Shown piece after piece: positions 6,794 to 15,057 of a DNA stretch of 17,088 bases. Positions within the stretch are counted from its first letter, which is position 1. Every line of letters begins with the position of its first letter. The translations under genes and the position numbers were made by a program. Source of the stretch: Syntrophus sp. (in: bacteria) (GTDB lineage: Bacteria; Desulfobacterota; Syntrophia; Syntrophales; UBA8958); NCBI GenBank assembly GCA_003451635.1, contig DMAT01000308.1, positions 1 to 17,088 on the forward strand, written 5' to 3'. The notes beneath the pieces are model-generated. The model ran no database searches and was not told where the DNA came from. It saw nothing but the letters and a program-made list of their open reading frames with translations.

Positions 6794-8314
6794 TCAGGAA
6801 AGATGCTGCGGCCGCAGCAGATCTTCAACCGTTTTCACCGGATTGAAGGTTTCTATGGGGACTTCGACAAATACGGTATTCCATTTCGCCATCGAGCCAT
6901 TCCACAGGCCGGGAAGTTCAAGGGCTTTAATATCCCTTCCCTTCTCGGATTTTATTGACATGGAGACGGCCCCGGGATCAACAAATCTCCCCAGATCGAA
7001 TTTTCTGCCCTTGAAATTCCGGACGCCACATACTAGATCGACGGGATTGAAATGGGTCGCTCCCCGCCAGAGGACCTGCTGGTTTACTGATCGCGGATCT
7101 ATCTGCATTTGCTCCACAATCTGCAAAGACTGGGCGCCATTTGCCTCCTCCACCCAGAAAGGACCTCCCCCCGGTTCACCTTCATTACGAACTACGCCAC
7201 ATACCCGAATGGGTCGATCAAGCTTCTCTCTCCAGATATCTTTCTTATATTCCAATGGCCATTGCCGGTAATCCGTTGGGAAGACGATGTGGAGCTTGTC
7301 CCGGCAGAAATCATCTATGGCCGTCATTTCTTCGGCACCGATTCCGTCTCCGCCCAAGCATTCAAGATAACGAAATGTTTCTGCCTGGAGCTTCAGCAGC
7401 AATCCGGCCAGGGCTTTTTTGTAGCGGACCGTTACCGTTTTAACTCGATCAGGAGCAACATTGTCAATATTCTTGAGGAAAATGATATCCCCGTCAATAT
7501 CGTTTAAATTCTTCAGCAAGGCCCCATGGCCGCCGGGACGGAAGCATAGTTCTCCGTCATCGGAACGGAAGGGCCTGTTTTCCACATCCACGGCAATGGT
7601 ATTTGTCGCTGTCTCCTGACAGGAAACAACTATTTCGTAAACAACGCTGAAGCGTTTTTCATACACCGGCAGGACTAAACCAAGAAAGGCCTCAAGGATT
7701 TGCCGATGTTCCGGGGAAACGGTAATATGCAGTCTGCTGATGCGGCGGGCGTCGGTCACATAGAGGGCCGCCTCCACAAGATGTTCCTCAAGAGATGTCC
7801 TGCTGCCCTCCTGGTACTTATGAAATTTGAGGAGCGCCTTGGGCAACTGACCATATTGAAGCCCCCGGGAGGTGATGATATATGTGAGAATGTCGCCGTA
7901 TTTCTTCTCTTCCAAAAGCAAATCGATATTTTTACCGGAGTTGAAAATGACCTGACGCAAATCATCATAAAAAGGATAAGATCCCAGTTGTTGGGCAAAA
8001 GACACGGCTAAGGCTTCGGAATCCTTCCAGGGTTGATCGAGAGCGCGGAACCATTCCTTGAACATCCGGCTGGCAGCGCCGGAGGCGGGAACGAACTTCA
8101 GGCACCTTCCCGCCGCCGCCGTCTGATCATAAAGGGAAATCAGTTTTTCTTCATCTTCAGGGGGGATGACTTCTATTCCATCATGGGCGGTACAAGGCCG
8201 ATTCAATTGAATATGGGAGGCACCCCGGACAAAAAGTGCTATCTGGTCCTTGACACGCTCAACGGAGAGACCTTCCCTATGAATCTGCTTAATGTCGGCT
8301 TCAGAAAAAGTCAT
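6794..8314 (-). CDS. DUF4301-like protein, possible sugar-nucleotidyltransferase fold
   Basis: This 506-residue cytoplasmic protein (no signal peptide or TM) resembles the uncharacterised DUF4301 family, best known from Bacteroidetes. Visible motifs are KFVPASGAASRMFK (73-86), LPKALLKFHKY (157-167), FRPGGHGALLKNLN (258-271), IIFLKNIDNVAPD (277-289) and NEGEPGGGPFWV (377-388). The series 'glycine/serine loop with SRM', 'PKxL', 'GGHG' and 'NIDN' resembles UDP-sugar pyrophosphorylases, which join a sugar phosphate to UTP. That is inference: the loop is not the standard G-G-x-G-T-R and no activity is known. It starts 11 nt after the PII-like gene with AGGAAA before its ATG, so it is the last gene of the efflux operon. 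It converges on the M48 gene with a 35-bp gap and no clear terminator. Confidence 0.75.
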   Translation of the reverse strand: MTFSEADIKQIHREGLSVERVKDQIALFVRGASHIQLNRPCTAHDGIEVIPPEDEEKLISLYDQTAAAGRCLKFVPASGAASRMFKEWFRALDQPWKDSEALAVSFAQQLGSYPFYDDLRQVIFNSGKNIDLLLEEKKYGDILTYIITSRGLQYGQLPKALLKFHKYQEGSRTSLEEHLVEAALYVTDARRISRLHITVSPEHRQILEAFLGLVLPVYEKRFSVVYEIVVSCQETATNTIAVDVENRPFRSDDGELCFRPGGHGALLKNLNDIDGDIIFLKNIDNVAPDRVKTVTVRYKKALAGLLLKLQAETFRYLECLGGDGIGAEEMTAIDDFCRDKLHIVFPTDYRQWPLEYKKDIWREKLDRPIRVCGVVRNEGEPGGGPFWVEEANGAQSLQIVEQMQIDPRSVNQQVLWRGATHFNPVDLVCGVRNFKGRKFDLGRFVDPGAVSMSIKSEKGRDIKALELPGLWNGSMAKWNTVFVEVPIETFNPVKTVEDLLRPQHLS

Positions 8315-8325
8315 TATTTCCTGTA

Positions 8326-8616
8326 CTATATAATCTCCACCATGGGCAGGATAAAGCCTTTAACCCCCGCCCTAGGATGGGAGATTTTCAATTGCCTGAT
8401 CACTTCGCAAACACCCGGAACTTCCTCATCCTGGACGGCGATATACAGGACATTATTCTCCCCCGGCCAGCAATGGGTCCCCAGCTTCGGTTCCGTCTCC
8501 GTCCCTTCGCCGCTCGCATCTTTCATTTTGGTGTATCCCTTGACTCCGGCTTTCTTGAGCTTTGCTATGACATCGTAATCCGCCGCCCGGGAATAGACGA
8601 TAAAAAACATCTTCAT
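8326..8616 (-). CDS. PII-like, PG0541-family transporter-associated protein
   Basis: This 96-residue cytoplasmic protein has the beta-alpha-beta / loop / beta-alpha-beta layout of PII-like proteins. MKMFFIVYSRAADYDVIAKL opens the first half, a loop rich in Gly/Thr/Glu follows (about 32-47), then GTHCWPGENNVLYIAV and a second helix, ending VKGFILPMVEII. It fits the PG0541 'transporter-associated' family, whose members are encoded next to RND pumps; no molecular role is established. I choose ATG 8614-8616, preceded by a strong GAGGAGGAAGG, rather than an in-frame GTG at 8632-8634. This start overlaps the RND stop codon as ATGA, implying translational coupling. His48 and Cys49 beside the loop could bind a metal or nucleotide-linked ligand (speculative). 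Confidence 0.8.
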   Translation of the reverse strand: MKMFFIVYSRAADYDVIAKLKKAGVKGYTKMKDASGEGTETEPKLGTHCWPGENNVLYIAVQDEEVPGVCEVIRQLKISHPRAGVKGFILPMVEII

Positions 8617-11600
8617 GATCCCTTCCTCCTCCACACCCTGATCTTGTCATGCCAGTCTTCAAAGAGATCGTAGGCTGCCGGGACGACGATGAGGCTCAGA
8701 AACAGCGAGGTAAGCAGTCCGCCGATCACCGCCACCCCCATGGGTGATCGCGTTTCCGCCCCTTCCCCCAAGCCCATGGCCACGGGAAGCATACCCAGAA
8801 CCATGGCAAAAGTCGTCATCAAAATTGGCCGCAACCTTACCGGCCCCGCCTCCAGGATGGCGTCCCGGCGGGAAAGCCCTCTCTCTCTTAAGGTATTGGT
8901 ATAATCCACCAGCAAGATGGCATTTTTCTTCACCAGCCCCATGAGGAGAATCAAACCGATCATGCTGAAGATACTAATTGTTTTACCAGTCAGCACCAAA
9001 GCCCCAAAGGCGCCGATGAAAGACAGGGGCATGGCAAGAAGAACAATAACCGGTTGCAGAAAACTCTCAAACTGGGCCGCCAATACCATATAGGCCATCA
9101 CGACCCCCAGAAACAGCGCGAAGAGCAGATAGCCGAAGGACTCTTTCATCATCTCGGCGGAGCCCTTGTATCTTGCCGTGTAGTCCTGGGGCAGGATTTT
9201 TCCTGCAATTGCGTTCAGTTCATCCATGGCCTGTCCGAGGGGCTTTTTTTCCAGGCTTGCGTACATGATCATCGCCCGCTGGCGATCCACCCGGTAAATG
9301 GTGCTGGGCGCTCCCCCTTCCTGAATTCTTACTACATTGGCCAGCTCGATCAGCCGCCCGTCCTTTGCCCTTACATAGATGCGACCGATATCCGCAGGGC
9401 TGACCCGGTCTTCGGGATTCAAACGGACCCGGACGTCATACCGCCGCCCCTTGGCCTCGTCCTTATATTTGGTAATTTCCACCTCACCACTGATAAGAAC
9501 GTTAACTGCCTCGGCGATACTGGCGACACTGACTCCCATGTCCGCCGCCTTGTCCCGATCAATGAGAACCCGCAATTCCGGCTTTCCAGCCTCCAGAGAG
9601 GTATCCAGATCGACAATCCCGGGGAGTTTCACAAACTGTGCGACAATCTGCTTCATGTAGGCGGTCAGATAGCCAAGGTCCGTCCCCCGTACGACGTACT
9701 GGATAGGGACATTCCGGAGTCCGCCACCGATCAGGGAAATATCCTCCGCTGTTCCCTTGATGCCCGGGATCTGATTGATCTTGCGTCTGATCTCCGCCTT
9801 GACCTGTTCCTGAGAGCGGTTTCTTTCGTTCTTTTTCAACATCCCGGCCATCATGATTCCCTTATTGGCCTGCCCGGCCCCGCCGGGACCCAGTCCCAGG
9901 GCAAACATGACAGTCCTTACTTCCGGTGTCTTTCTGACGATTTCCTCGGCCTGCCGGAAAAGCTGGTCGGTTTTTTCTACGGAATAATCGATGGGCGCCT
10001 CAAGACGGACGAGAAAATTGCTCTGATCTTCGGGGGGGACAAATTCTTTGCCCATAAATTTCGTAATGTACATGCTCAGAATAAAAATTAACAATGCCCC
10101 GATAAGGACGCTTTTTCGATAACGAAGTCCAAATATCAGCACTTCCCTGTACCAGCTCTCCGTCATTTTATAATATTTTTCCAGGCTATCTCCTAATCTA
10201 TGGAAATACATCCTGATTCTGCCACCTTTGGGGGCATCCTGATTGCTTTTGTGCATCTTCAGCATCATTGATGCGAGCATGGGCGTCAAAGTGAAGGAGA
10301 CAAGGAGGGAGACCATTACCGAGAAGACAACGGTAAAAGCAAAAGACATGAAAAACCTGCCGATTATTCCCTTCATGAAGGCGACGGGGAGAAAGATGGC
10401 GACAATGGCCAGGGTCGTCGCAATGACGGCCATGCCGATCTCTGAGGTTGCAAAGCTGGCCGCTTCCCGAGGCTCCATCCCATCCTCGATGTGGCGGTAG
10501 ATGTTCTCAAGGACAATAATGGCGTCGTCGATGAGAATTCCCACAGATAGGGAAAGGGCCAGCATGGTCATATTGTTGAAGGTAAAATCAAAAGCCTTGA
10601 TCAGGGTAAAGGTGGCGATGACGGATATGGGCAGCGCCAGGGCGCTGATCATGGTCGTCCGGAAATTGCGGAGGAAGAGGAAAACGGCTATGACTGCCAG
10701 AATGCCACCGATGATGAGGTGATTCTGAACCTCCTTGATAGATCTGACAATAAAGGTTGACTGGTCAAAGGCCGCATTGATGACCATTCCCGGGGGAAGG
10801 GTTTTGCGAATTTTTTCGATCTCGCCCTTAACCCGGTTGACTACCTCTACCGTATTTGTCCCCGATTGTTTCTGAATGCCGATGGTAACGGAAGGAACGC
10901 CGTTGAAGCGGACAATGGTGCGTCTATCCTCCATACCGTCATCGGCTCTGCCGATGTCCCGGATACGCACCGGCGCTCCCCGATACCAGGCAACAATAAG
11001 ATCATTGAATTCCCGGACGGAGGGAAATTCACCCTTCACCTTGACGCTGTATTCCTTCGTCTCCGCCTCAATGCGCCCCCCGGGGATCTCGATGTTTTCT
11101 TTGGCCAAGGCCGTCATGACATCGTTGGGGGCAACCTGAAAGGCCCTTAGTTTTTCAGCGTCAAGCCAGATCCTCACTTGGCGCAACTGGAGGCCGATGA
11201 AGCGCAGTGCCCCAACACCATTGATCCGTTGCAGTTGGTCTTTCAAAACCTCATCGGCATATGTCGAAAGGTCACGGATGGATTTCTGGCCTGTCAAGGT
11301 CAGATAGAACACAGGATTGGCGTCAGGGTCCACCTTCTGGATGATGGGCTCCATGACGTCTGTCGGCAGCTTGGAGCGGATCAGGGAGATCTTCTCCCGG
11401 ACATCCTGTACGGCTAGATCGATGTTTCTTTCCAGAACAAATTCGACGGTCACCGTGGAGATTCCTTCGGCGCTGGTTGATGAAATTGTTTTAACGCCGT
11501 TGATGGTATTTACCGACTCCTCGATCTTGTCGGTGACGTCGATATCCATGATCTCCGGAGAGGCCCCTTTGAGACGAGTGTTGATATTGACGATGGGAAA

Positions 11601-11723
11601 TTCGACTTTCGGGAACAGATCGACGCCGATATCCGGATAGCTCACCAGCCCGAGGATCACCAGGGCCATGATGAACATCGTCGCAAATACGGGCCGTTTA
11701 ATCGAGGTATCAGCGAGCCACAT
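8613..11723 (-). CDS. RND multidrug efflux pump, AcrB-type inner-membrane subunit
   Basis: This 1036-residue proton-driven pump of the HAE-1 type takes drugs or other amphiphiles from the inner membrane or periplasm and passes them to the channel. The N-terminus SIKRPVFATMFIMALVILGL is the first TM helix. Two large periplasmic loops and 12 TM helices are expected from the length and the hydrophobic blocks. The proton-relay residues of drug pumps are present: Asp399-Asp400 in GILIDDAIIVLEN and Lys933 in GLVKKNAILLVDYTN. This argues against a heavy-metal (CusA-type) pump, which lacks this Asp pair. Its start overlaps the adaptor gene by 14 nt and its stop overlaps the PII-like gene by 4 nt. The substrate cannot be read from sequence. 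Confidence 0.93.
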   Translation of the reverse strand: MWLADTSIKRPVFATMFIMALVILGLVSYPDIGVDLFPKVEFPIVNINTRLKGASPEIMDIDVTDKIEESVNTINGVKTISSTSAEGISTVTVEFVLERNIDLAVQDVREKISLIRSKLPTDVMEPIIQKVDPDANPVFYLTLTGQKSIRDLSTYADEVLKDQLQRINGVGALRFIGLQLRQVRIWLDAEKLRAFQVAPNDVMTALAKENIEIPGGRIEAETKEYSVKVKGEFPSVREFNDLIVAWYRGAPVRIRDIGRADDGMEDRRTIVRFNGVPSVTIGIQKQSGTNTVEVVNRVKGEIEKIRKTLPPGMVINAAFDQSTFIVRSIKEVQNHLIIGGILAVIAVFLFLRNFRTTMISALALPISVIATFTLIKAFDFTFNNMTMLALSLSVGILIDDAIIVLENIYRHIEDGMEPREAASFATSEIGMAVIATTLAIVAIFLPVAFMKGIIGRFFMSFAFTVVFSVMVSLLVSFTLTPMLASMMLKMHKSNQDAPKGGRIRMYFHRLGDSLEKYYKMTESWYREVLIFGLRYRKSVLIGALLIFILSMYITKFMGKEFVPPEDQSNFLVRLEAPIDYSVEKTDQLFRQAEEIVRKTPEVRTVMFALGLGPGGAGQANKGIMMAGMLKKNERNRSQEQVKAEIRRKINQIPGIKGTAEDISLIGGGLRNVPIQYVVRGTDLGYLTAYMKQIVAQFVKLPGIVDLDTSLEAGKPELRVLIDRDKAADMGVSVASIAEAVNVLISGEVEITKYKDEAKGRRYDVRVRLNPEDRVSPADIGRIYVRAKDGRLIELANVVRIQEGGAPSTIYRVDRQRAMIMYASLEKKPLGQAMDELNAIAGKILPQDYTARYKGSAEMMKESFGYLLFALFLGVVMAYMVLAAQFESFLQPVIVLLAMPLSFIGAFGALVLTGKTISIFSMIGLILLMGLVKKNAILLVDYTNTLRERGLSRRDAILEAGPVRLRPILMTTFAMVLGMLPVAMGLGEGAETRSPMGVAVIGGLLTSLFLSLIVVPAAYDLFEDWHDKIRVWRRKGS

Positions 11724-12813
11724 TGACCTTGACCCCCTGGGAAAGATTGTTCTGGCCGACAGTGATCAATTGTTCGCCCCCCTGCAAGCCTTCTACAATC
11801 TCCATGAATTCTCCGTATTTCTGTCCCGTTTTGACCTGCTTTTCCTTGGCCTGGCCATTCTCTGCAATAAAAGCCTTGACACTCGTGCCTTCATACAGAA
11901 GAGAGGTAATGGGGACTACAACCACATCTTTCGCCGGGCCGGTAAAAAGGATAACCCGGGCATACAGACCAGGCTTCAAAAGCTGCTGGGAATTGGCGAC
12001 AATGGCCTCGGCCTGGAGGCTGCGGGTTTTTTCCTCCATATGGGGATAGATATTCTTCATGACCCCGCGAAACTCCTGATCTGGAAACGAATCCACCCGG
12101 AATTGTACGTCCTGGCCGACCTTGATCTTGCCGGCATCGCGCTCGATGACGGAAAAATTTAGTTTTATGGGATCGGTCTGAATCAGATAAACCAGCGGCG
12201 TTCCGTTTCTTACGTAATCCCCCGCCGTCGTTCGCTTTTCTTTTACCGAACCCGCAATGGGGGCATAAATATTTGTCTTGGAGAGCTTCTCTCTGGCCAT
12301 GGCCAGGGCCGCTCTGGCCCGTTCCACATCGCCGTCGGCCAAGGCCAGGCGCGCCGTAATATCGTCAAATTGCTGGCGTGTAACGAGTTGTTCTTTATAG
12401 AGGGCATCTTTGCGCTCATACTCGAGCTTGGCGTTGGCCAGCGATGCCTCCGTCTGGCGGAGGGACGCCTCTGCCCGCTTGAGTTCCAGACGATAGTCCG
12501 TCTCATTCACCTCGGCAATCAGAGCGCCCCGGGCAACCTTCGATCCCTCGGTTACGGTGATCCGCTTCAGGATACCGTCAATCTCGGAGCTGACAATTAC
12601 TTCTTCATTGGCCTTCAAGGTTCCTACAGCCTCAACGAAGGGGCGAAGGGCTCGCTTTTCCACGGTGACGGCACGGACATTGAAGGTCCTTTCCTGAACC
12701 CCCTTCTCCTCTTTCTTTCCGCATCCGGTATAAACAAGCAGGAAACTAAGTATGAAAACGACCATCAGGCCGGAATATTTTCCGGAATACCTTGAACCTC
12801 TGTGACCAACCAT
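11710..12813 (-). CDS. RND efflux periplasmic adaptor (membrane fusion protein), probable lipoprotein
   Basis: This 367-residue AcrA/HlyD-type adaptor links the RND pump to the TolC-like channel. After a hydrophobic segment, VYTGC places a probable lipidated Cys31 (the -3 Tyr is atypical for a lipobox). A first half-lipoyl segment is followed by a helical hairpin (about 85-165, LELKRAEASLRQTEASLANA...) and the second half-lipoyl, IYAPIAGSVKEKRTTAGDYV. A beta-barrel and membrane-proximal domain complete it. The start at ATG 12811-12813 has AAAGGAG 6 nt upstream. An in-frame ATG at 12844-12846 would add 11 residues, but only coding sequence with no SD precedes it. The gene lies 35 nt after the channel gene and overlaps the pump gene. 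Confidence 0.93.
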   Translation of the reverse strand: MVGHRGSRYSGKYSGLMVVFILSFLLVYTGCGKKEEKGVQERTFNVRAVTVEKRALRPFVEAVGTLKANEEVIVSSEIDGILKRITVTEGSKVARGALIAEVNETDYRLELKRAEASLRQTEASLANAKLEYERKDALYKEQLVTRQQFDDITARLALADGDVERARAALAMAREKLSKTNIYAPIAGSVKEKRTTAGDYVRNGTPLVYLIQTDPIKLNFSVIERDAGKIKVGQDVQFRVDSFPDQEFRGVMKNIYPHMEEKTRSLQAEAIVANSQQLLKPGLYARVILFTGPAKDVVVVPITSLLYEGTSVKAFIAENGQAKEKQVKTGQKYGEFMEIVEGLQGGEQLITVGQNNLSQGVKVNVAR

Positions 12814-12848
12814 GGATATCTCCTTTCCTCTCCTACAATTAATCATGG

Positions 12849-14237
12849 CTACGGCGCTTTTGCTGCCTGTGCATTCCCGGCGACTTCCGTGAGGAGCACC
12901 CCCGTTGCCCGTTTCATCCGAAACTGGAACACCTGGTGGGAATAGACGGCGTTGGTCAACTGCCGCTCTGTCGAGACCAGGAGGGTGTTGGCGTCCATAA
13001 CGTCGATACTGTTGGCAAGTCCCATCTCGAACTGCCTGGTTACGGCCTTGTAATTATCCTGGGCAAAAAGCAGTTGATCCTCCAGAGACTTGATGATGCC
13101 CCGCTGATTCTTCAACTCCAGATAGGTTGTTTCCACCTCGATGCGGATGGTCTTTTTAAGATCTTCGATCTTCAAACCCGCCTGCCGGTCTCTGATCACC
13201 GCCTCTTTTACTTCCGCCCGTCGCAAGCCGCCCTCAAAGAAAGGATAATTCAGCGCCACCTGGCCATATACGCTCTCCCTGTTGATAGTGCTCGGGACGG
13301 GATCCTGATCCATCCGGCCATAAACGCCGGCAATGGACAGAGTAGGCCAGTACCCCCCTTTCGCCACCCGGATCTGATCCTGGGCCATCTGTTTCTCAAT
13401 CTCCGTGGCTTTCAGCTCCGCCCGCTTGGCCAGTCCAATAGCCACATAGCTATCTAGAGGCGGCAGGGATGCATCTTCCAGAAACTTCTCTTTCAAGGTA
13501 AATTCCTCGGAAATCCCGACGACTCTGGCCAACACCGCCCGGGACAGATCCAGAATGTTTTTTGCCCGGATCTGATCCGACAGGGCGCCGGAAAGTTCCC
13601 CATCCGCCCGCAAGAGAACAGTTTTCGTTACTTCCCCGACCTTGAGCCTCTTTTCCGCCGCTTTCCGGTATGATGTCAGCCGTTCTACCGTGGAATTTGC
13701 GATCTCCAGAGCCTTCTGGGCCCGCAACATCTCATAAAAATAAGCAGACACCGTCATCAGATACTCTTCTTTCTGGGCGTTGCTTTCATTCTGCTGTCGC
13801 TCGATGTTATCCTTGGAGATCGAAAAGTCGGTGATTTCTTTTCCATTCAGAGTAATGGACTGGTCCAGGCGCACCCCCCAGGCAGCGGCGCTATTCGGTT
13901 GAATCACCGTGCCTGGAACAATCGTGCTCGAAGACAAGGCAGTAGAAGGGGAGTATTTGTTCTCCGTATAGTCGGTGTAGCTGCCATAAGCTGTTAGTTT
14001 GGGAATGAGAACGGCCATTTTCTTGTCTTTCCCCGCCTGGGCGATAAATACATTATCTTCCATGATCTTGATCTTCTCTGACCTATCCAGGGCGATCCGG
14101 CAGAGATCCTCCCAGGTGTATTCCACCGCCCCGGCCTGGCCGCTGCACGTCAATGCGATCAGAATAGCCAATGCCAGCATGAGCAACCAATTACTTTTCT
14201 TTTTCACTGCCCTAACCTCATTATCGTGTGAACTCAT
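12849..14237 (-). CDS. TolC-family outer-membrane efflux channel
   Basis: This 462-residue protein has a signal peptide with hydrophobic core LLMLALAILIALTC and a probable cleavage after QAGA, before VEYTWEDLCRIAL. Two pseudo-symmetric OEP halves follow. The first contains GKDKKMAVLIPKLTAYGSYT and the second contains GGYWPTLSIAGVYG, both typical 'P-L' turns at the base of long alpha-hairpins. Long amphipathic helices rich in Ala/Glu/Arg lie between. Trimeric channels of this family carry substrates across the outer membrane. The listed start is ATG 14235-14237 with only a weak purine stretch upstream. A GTG 27 nt downstream, with GAGG 8 nt before it, gives a cleaner signal peptide (VKKKSNWLLML) and is a fair alternative. 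The gene begins 26 nt after tetR. Confidence 0.92.
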   Translation of the reverse strand: MSSHDNEVRAVKKKSNWLLMLALAILIALTCSGQAGAVEYTWEDLCRIALDRSEKIKIMEDNVFIAQAGKDKKMAVLIPKLTAYGSYTDYTENKYSPSTALSSSTIVPGTVIQPNSAAAWGVRLDQSITLNGKEITDFSISKDNIERQQNESNAQKEEYLMTVSAYFYEMLRAQKALEIANSTVERLTSYRKAAEKRLKVGEVTKTVLLRADGELSGALSDQIRAKNILDLSRAVLARVVGISEEFTLKEKFLEDASLPPLDSYVAIGLAKRAELKATEIEKQMAQDQIRVAKGGYWPTLSIAGVYGRMDQDPVPSTINRESVYGQVALNYPFFEGGLRRAEVKEAVIRDRQAGLKIEDLKKTIRIEVETTYLELKNQRGIIKSLEDQLLFAQDNYKAVTRQFEMGLANSIDVMDANTLLVSTERQLTNAVYSHQVFQFRMKRATGVLLTEVAGNAQAAKAP

Positions 14238-14263
14238 TTGCCTACCCTTGTTTCTCAGGTAAA

Positions 14264-14893
14264 CTATCGCTTATTTCTCTGATCGATCAAGACGCCGTTC
14301 AGGAAAATATCCGTTACCAACTCAGTTTTGCCGGCCAAGGAGCCCTGATGAGCTCCCACCAGCCAGTCATAGATAATGCCCCTGATAATCCCGGAAAGGG
14401 CATAAGCATAATCTCTTGCCTTGTCCGGCTGGAAGATCCCTTCCTCGATTCCTTTTTCGATGACTCCCTCGATGAATTTAATCTGAACTAAATATGCATC
14501 AATCATCTGCTCCCGAAGGGCGTTGCTTACATCGGGCAAGGTCGCGCCGTCAGACCGGACAAAAAAGGTGCAGAAGCCCGCGTTGTTTTCGACAAAGTGA
14601 AAATACGCATTCACCAGAGCTTGAATTCTTTGTAAAGTGTCTTCCCTGGCCTGCACGGCATCACGGATTTCCTGGTACATTCGCTGCAATTTTTCGATGA
14701 CCATGGAGACATAGAGATCTTCCTTGCCCTGAAAGAACTGATACAGCGTCCCGATGGCAAATCCCGATCCCTGGGCGATCTCCGCCATTGTAGCAGCATG
14801 AAAACCCTTGGCCGCAAAAATTATTTCCGCCTCATCCAGAATTTCCTGACGGCGGGCAATGAATTCTTTTTCTTTCCGTTTCGCTTTTTCCAT
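14264..14893 (-). CDS. TetR-family transcriptional regulator of the efflux operon
   Basis: This 209-residue repressor-type regulator has a basic leader followed by the TetR helix-turn-helix: RRQEILDEAEIIFAAKGFHA, TMAEIAQGSGFAIGTLYQFF, then GKEDLYVSMV. The rest is an all-helical ligand-binding domain with the 'IYDWLVG' segment near the end. The start is set at ATG 14891-14893, which has AAAGG 6 nt upstream. The ATG at 14909-14911 lies inside the candidate operator palindrome and has poorer SD spacing. TetR regulators next to RND genes usually repress them until a substrate binds. Here tetR is the first gene of the operon itself, so it probably also controls its own synthesis. Confidence 0.9.
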   Translation of the reverse strand: MEKAKRKEKEFIARRQEILDEAEIIFAAKGFHAATMAEIAQGSGFAIGTLYQFFQGKEDLYVSMVIEKLQRMYQEIRDAVQAREDTLQRIQALVNAYFHFVENNAGFCTFFVRSDGATLPDVSNALREQMIDAYLVQIKFIEGVIEKGIEEGIFQPDKARDYAYALSGIIRGIIYDWLVGAHQGSLAGKTELVTDIFLNGVLIDQRNKR

Positions 14894-14903
14894 AATGAAC
14901 CTT

Positions 14904-14938
14904 TGATTCATTTATTGAATCATCCTTCAATTAATGAA
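14904..14938. promoter_or_regulatory. Two tandem TTCA-N5-TGAA palindromes, candidate TetR operators
   Basis: The first palindrome is TGATTCA / TTTAT / TGAATCA (14904-14922), with perfect 7-bp arms. The second has core TTCA (14926-14929), spacer ATTAA and TGAA (14935-14938). Both cores have the form TTCA-N5-TGAA and their centres are 19 bp apart, almost two helical turns. They lie directly upstream of the proposed tetR start. The only -35-like element seen on the minus strand is TTGACA (14971-14976), with just a weak CAAAGT at the -10 distance. Position, symmetry and repetition suggest binding sites for the TetR protein; this is untested. Confidence 0.55.
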
Positions 14939-15000
14939 TTGCCGTTCACTTTGCCTGAGCATATTAATGTTGTCAAGAACTTTGTTTAATAAAACTTAAT

Positions 15001-15032
15001 AAAAAAGGGCAGGTTCTAACGAACCTGCCCTT
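15001..15032 (-). terminator. Rho-independent terminator of the acetate transporter gene
   Basis: A perfect 12-bp stem, AAGGGCAGGTTC (15005-15016) and GAACCTGCCCTT (15021-15032), encloses a 4-nt loop. On the minus strand it is followed by a run of six T (15001-15006) and further A/T. It starts 26 nt after the transporter stop codon. It also separates that gene from the efflux operon downstream. Confidence 0.9.
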
Positions 15033-15057
15033 AGAGCAACATATTGGAAAAAGAAAC

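Noticed and set aside
6804..6819. Perfect 16-bp palindrome TGCTGCGGCCGCAGCA
   Set aside because: It lies inside the 3' end of the DUF4301-like gene, has no loop and no T-run, so it is not a convincing terminator; it is probably a coding coincidence.
8617..8634. In-frame GTG start extending the PII-like protein by 6 residues
   Set aside because: The added codons are themselves the ribosome binding site (GAGGAGGAAGG) for the ATG at 8614-8616.
9054..10091. 345-codon open frame on the plus strand
   Set aside because: It is antisense to the RND pump gene, whose motifs and length are complete. The encoded peptide shows no domain and is explained by codon bias on the opposite strand.
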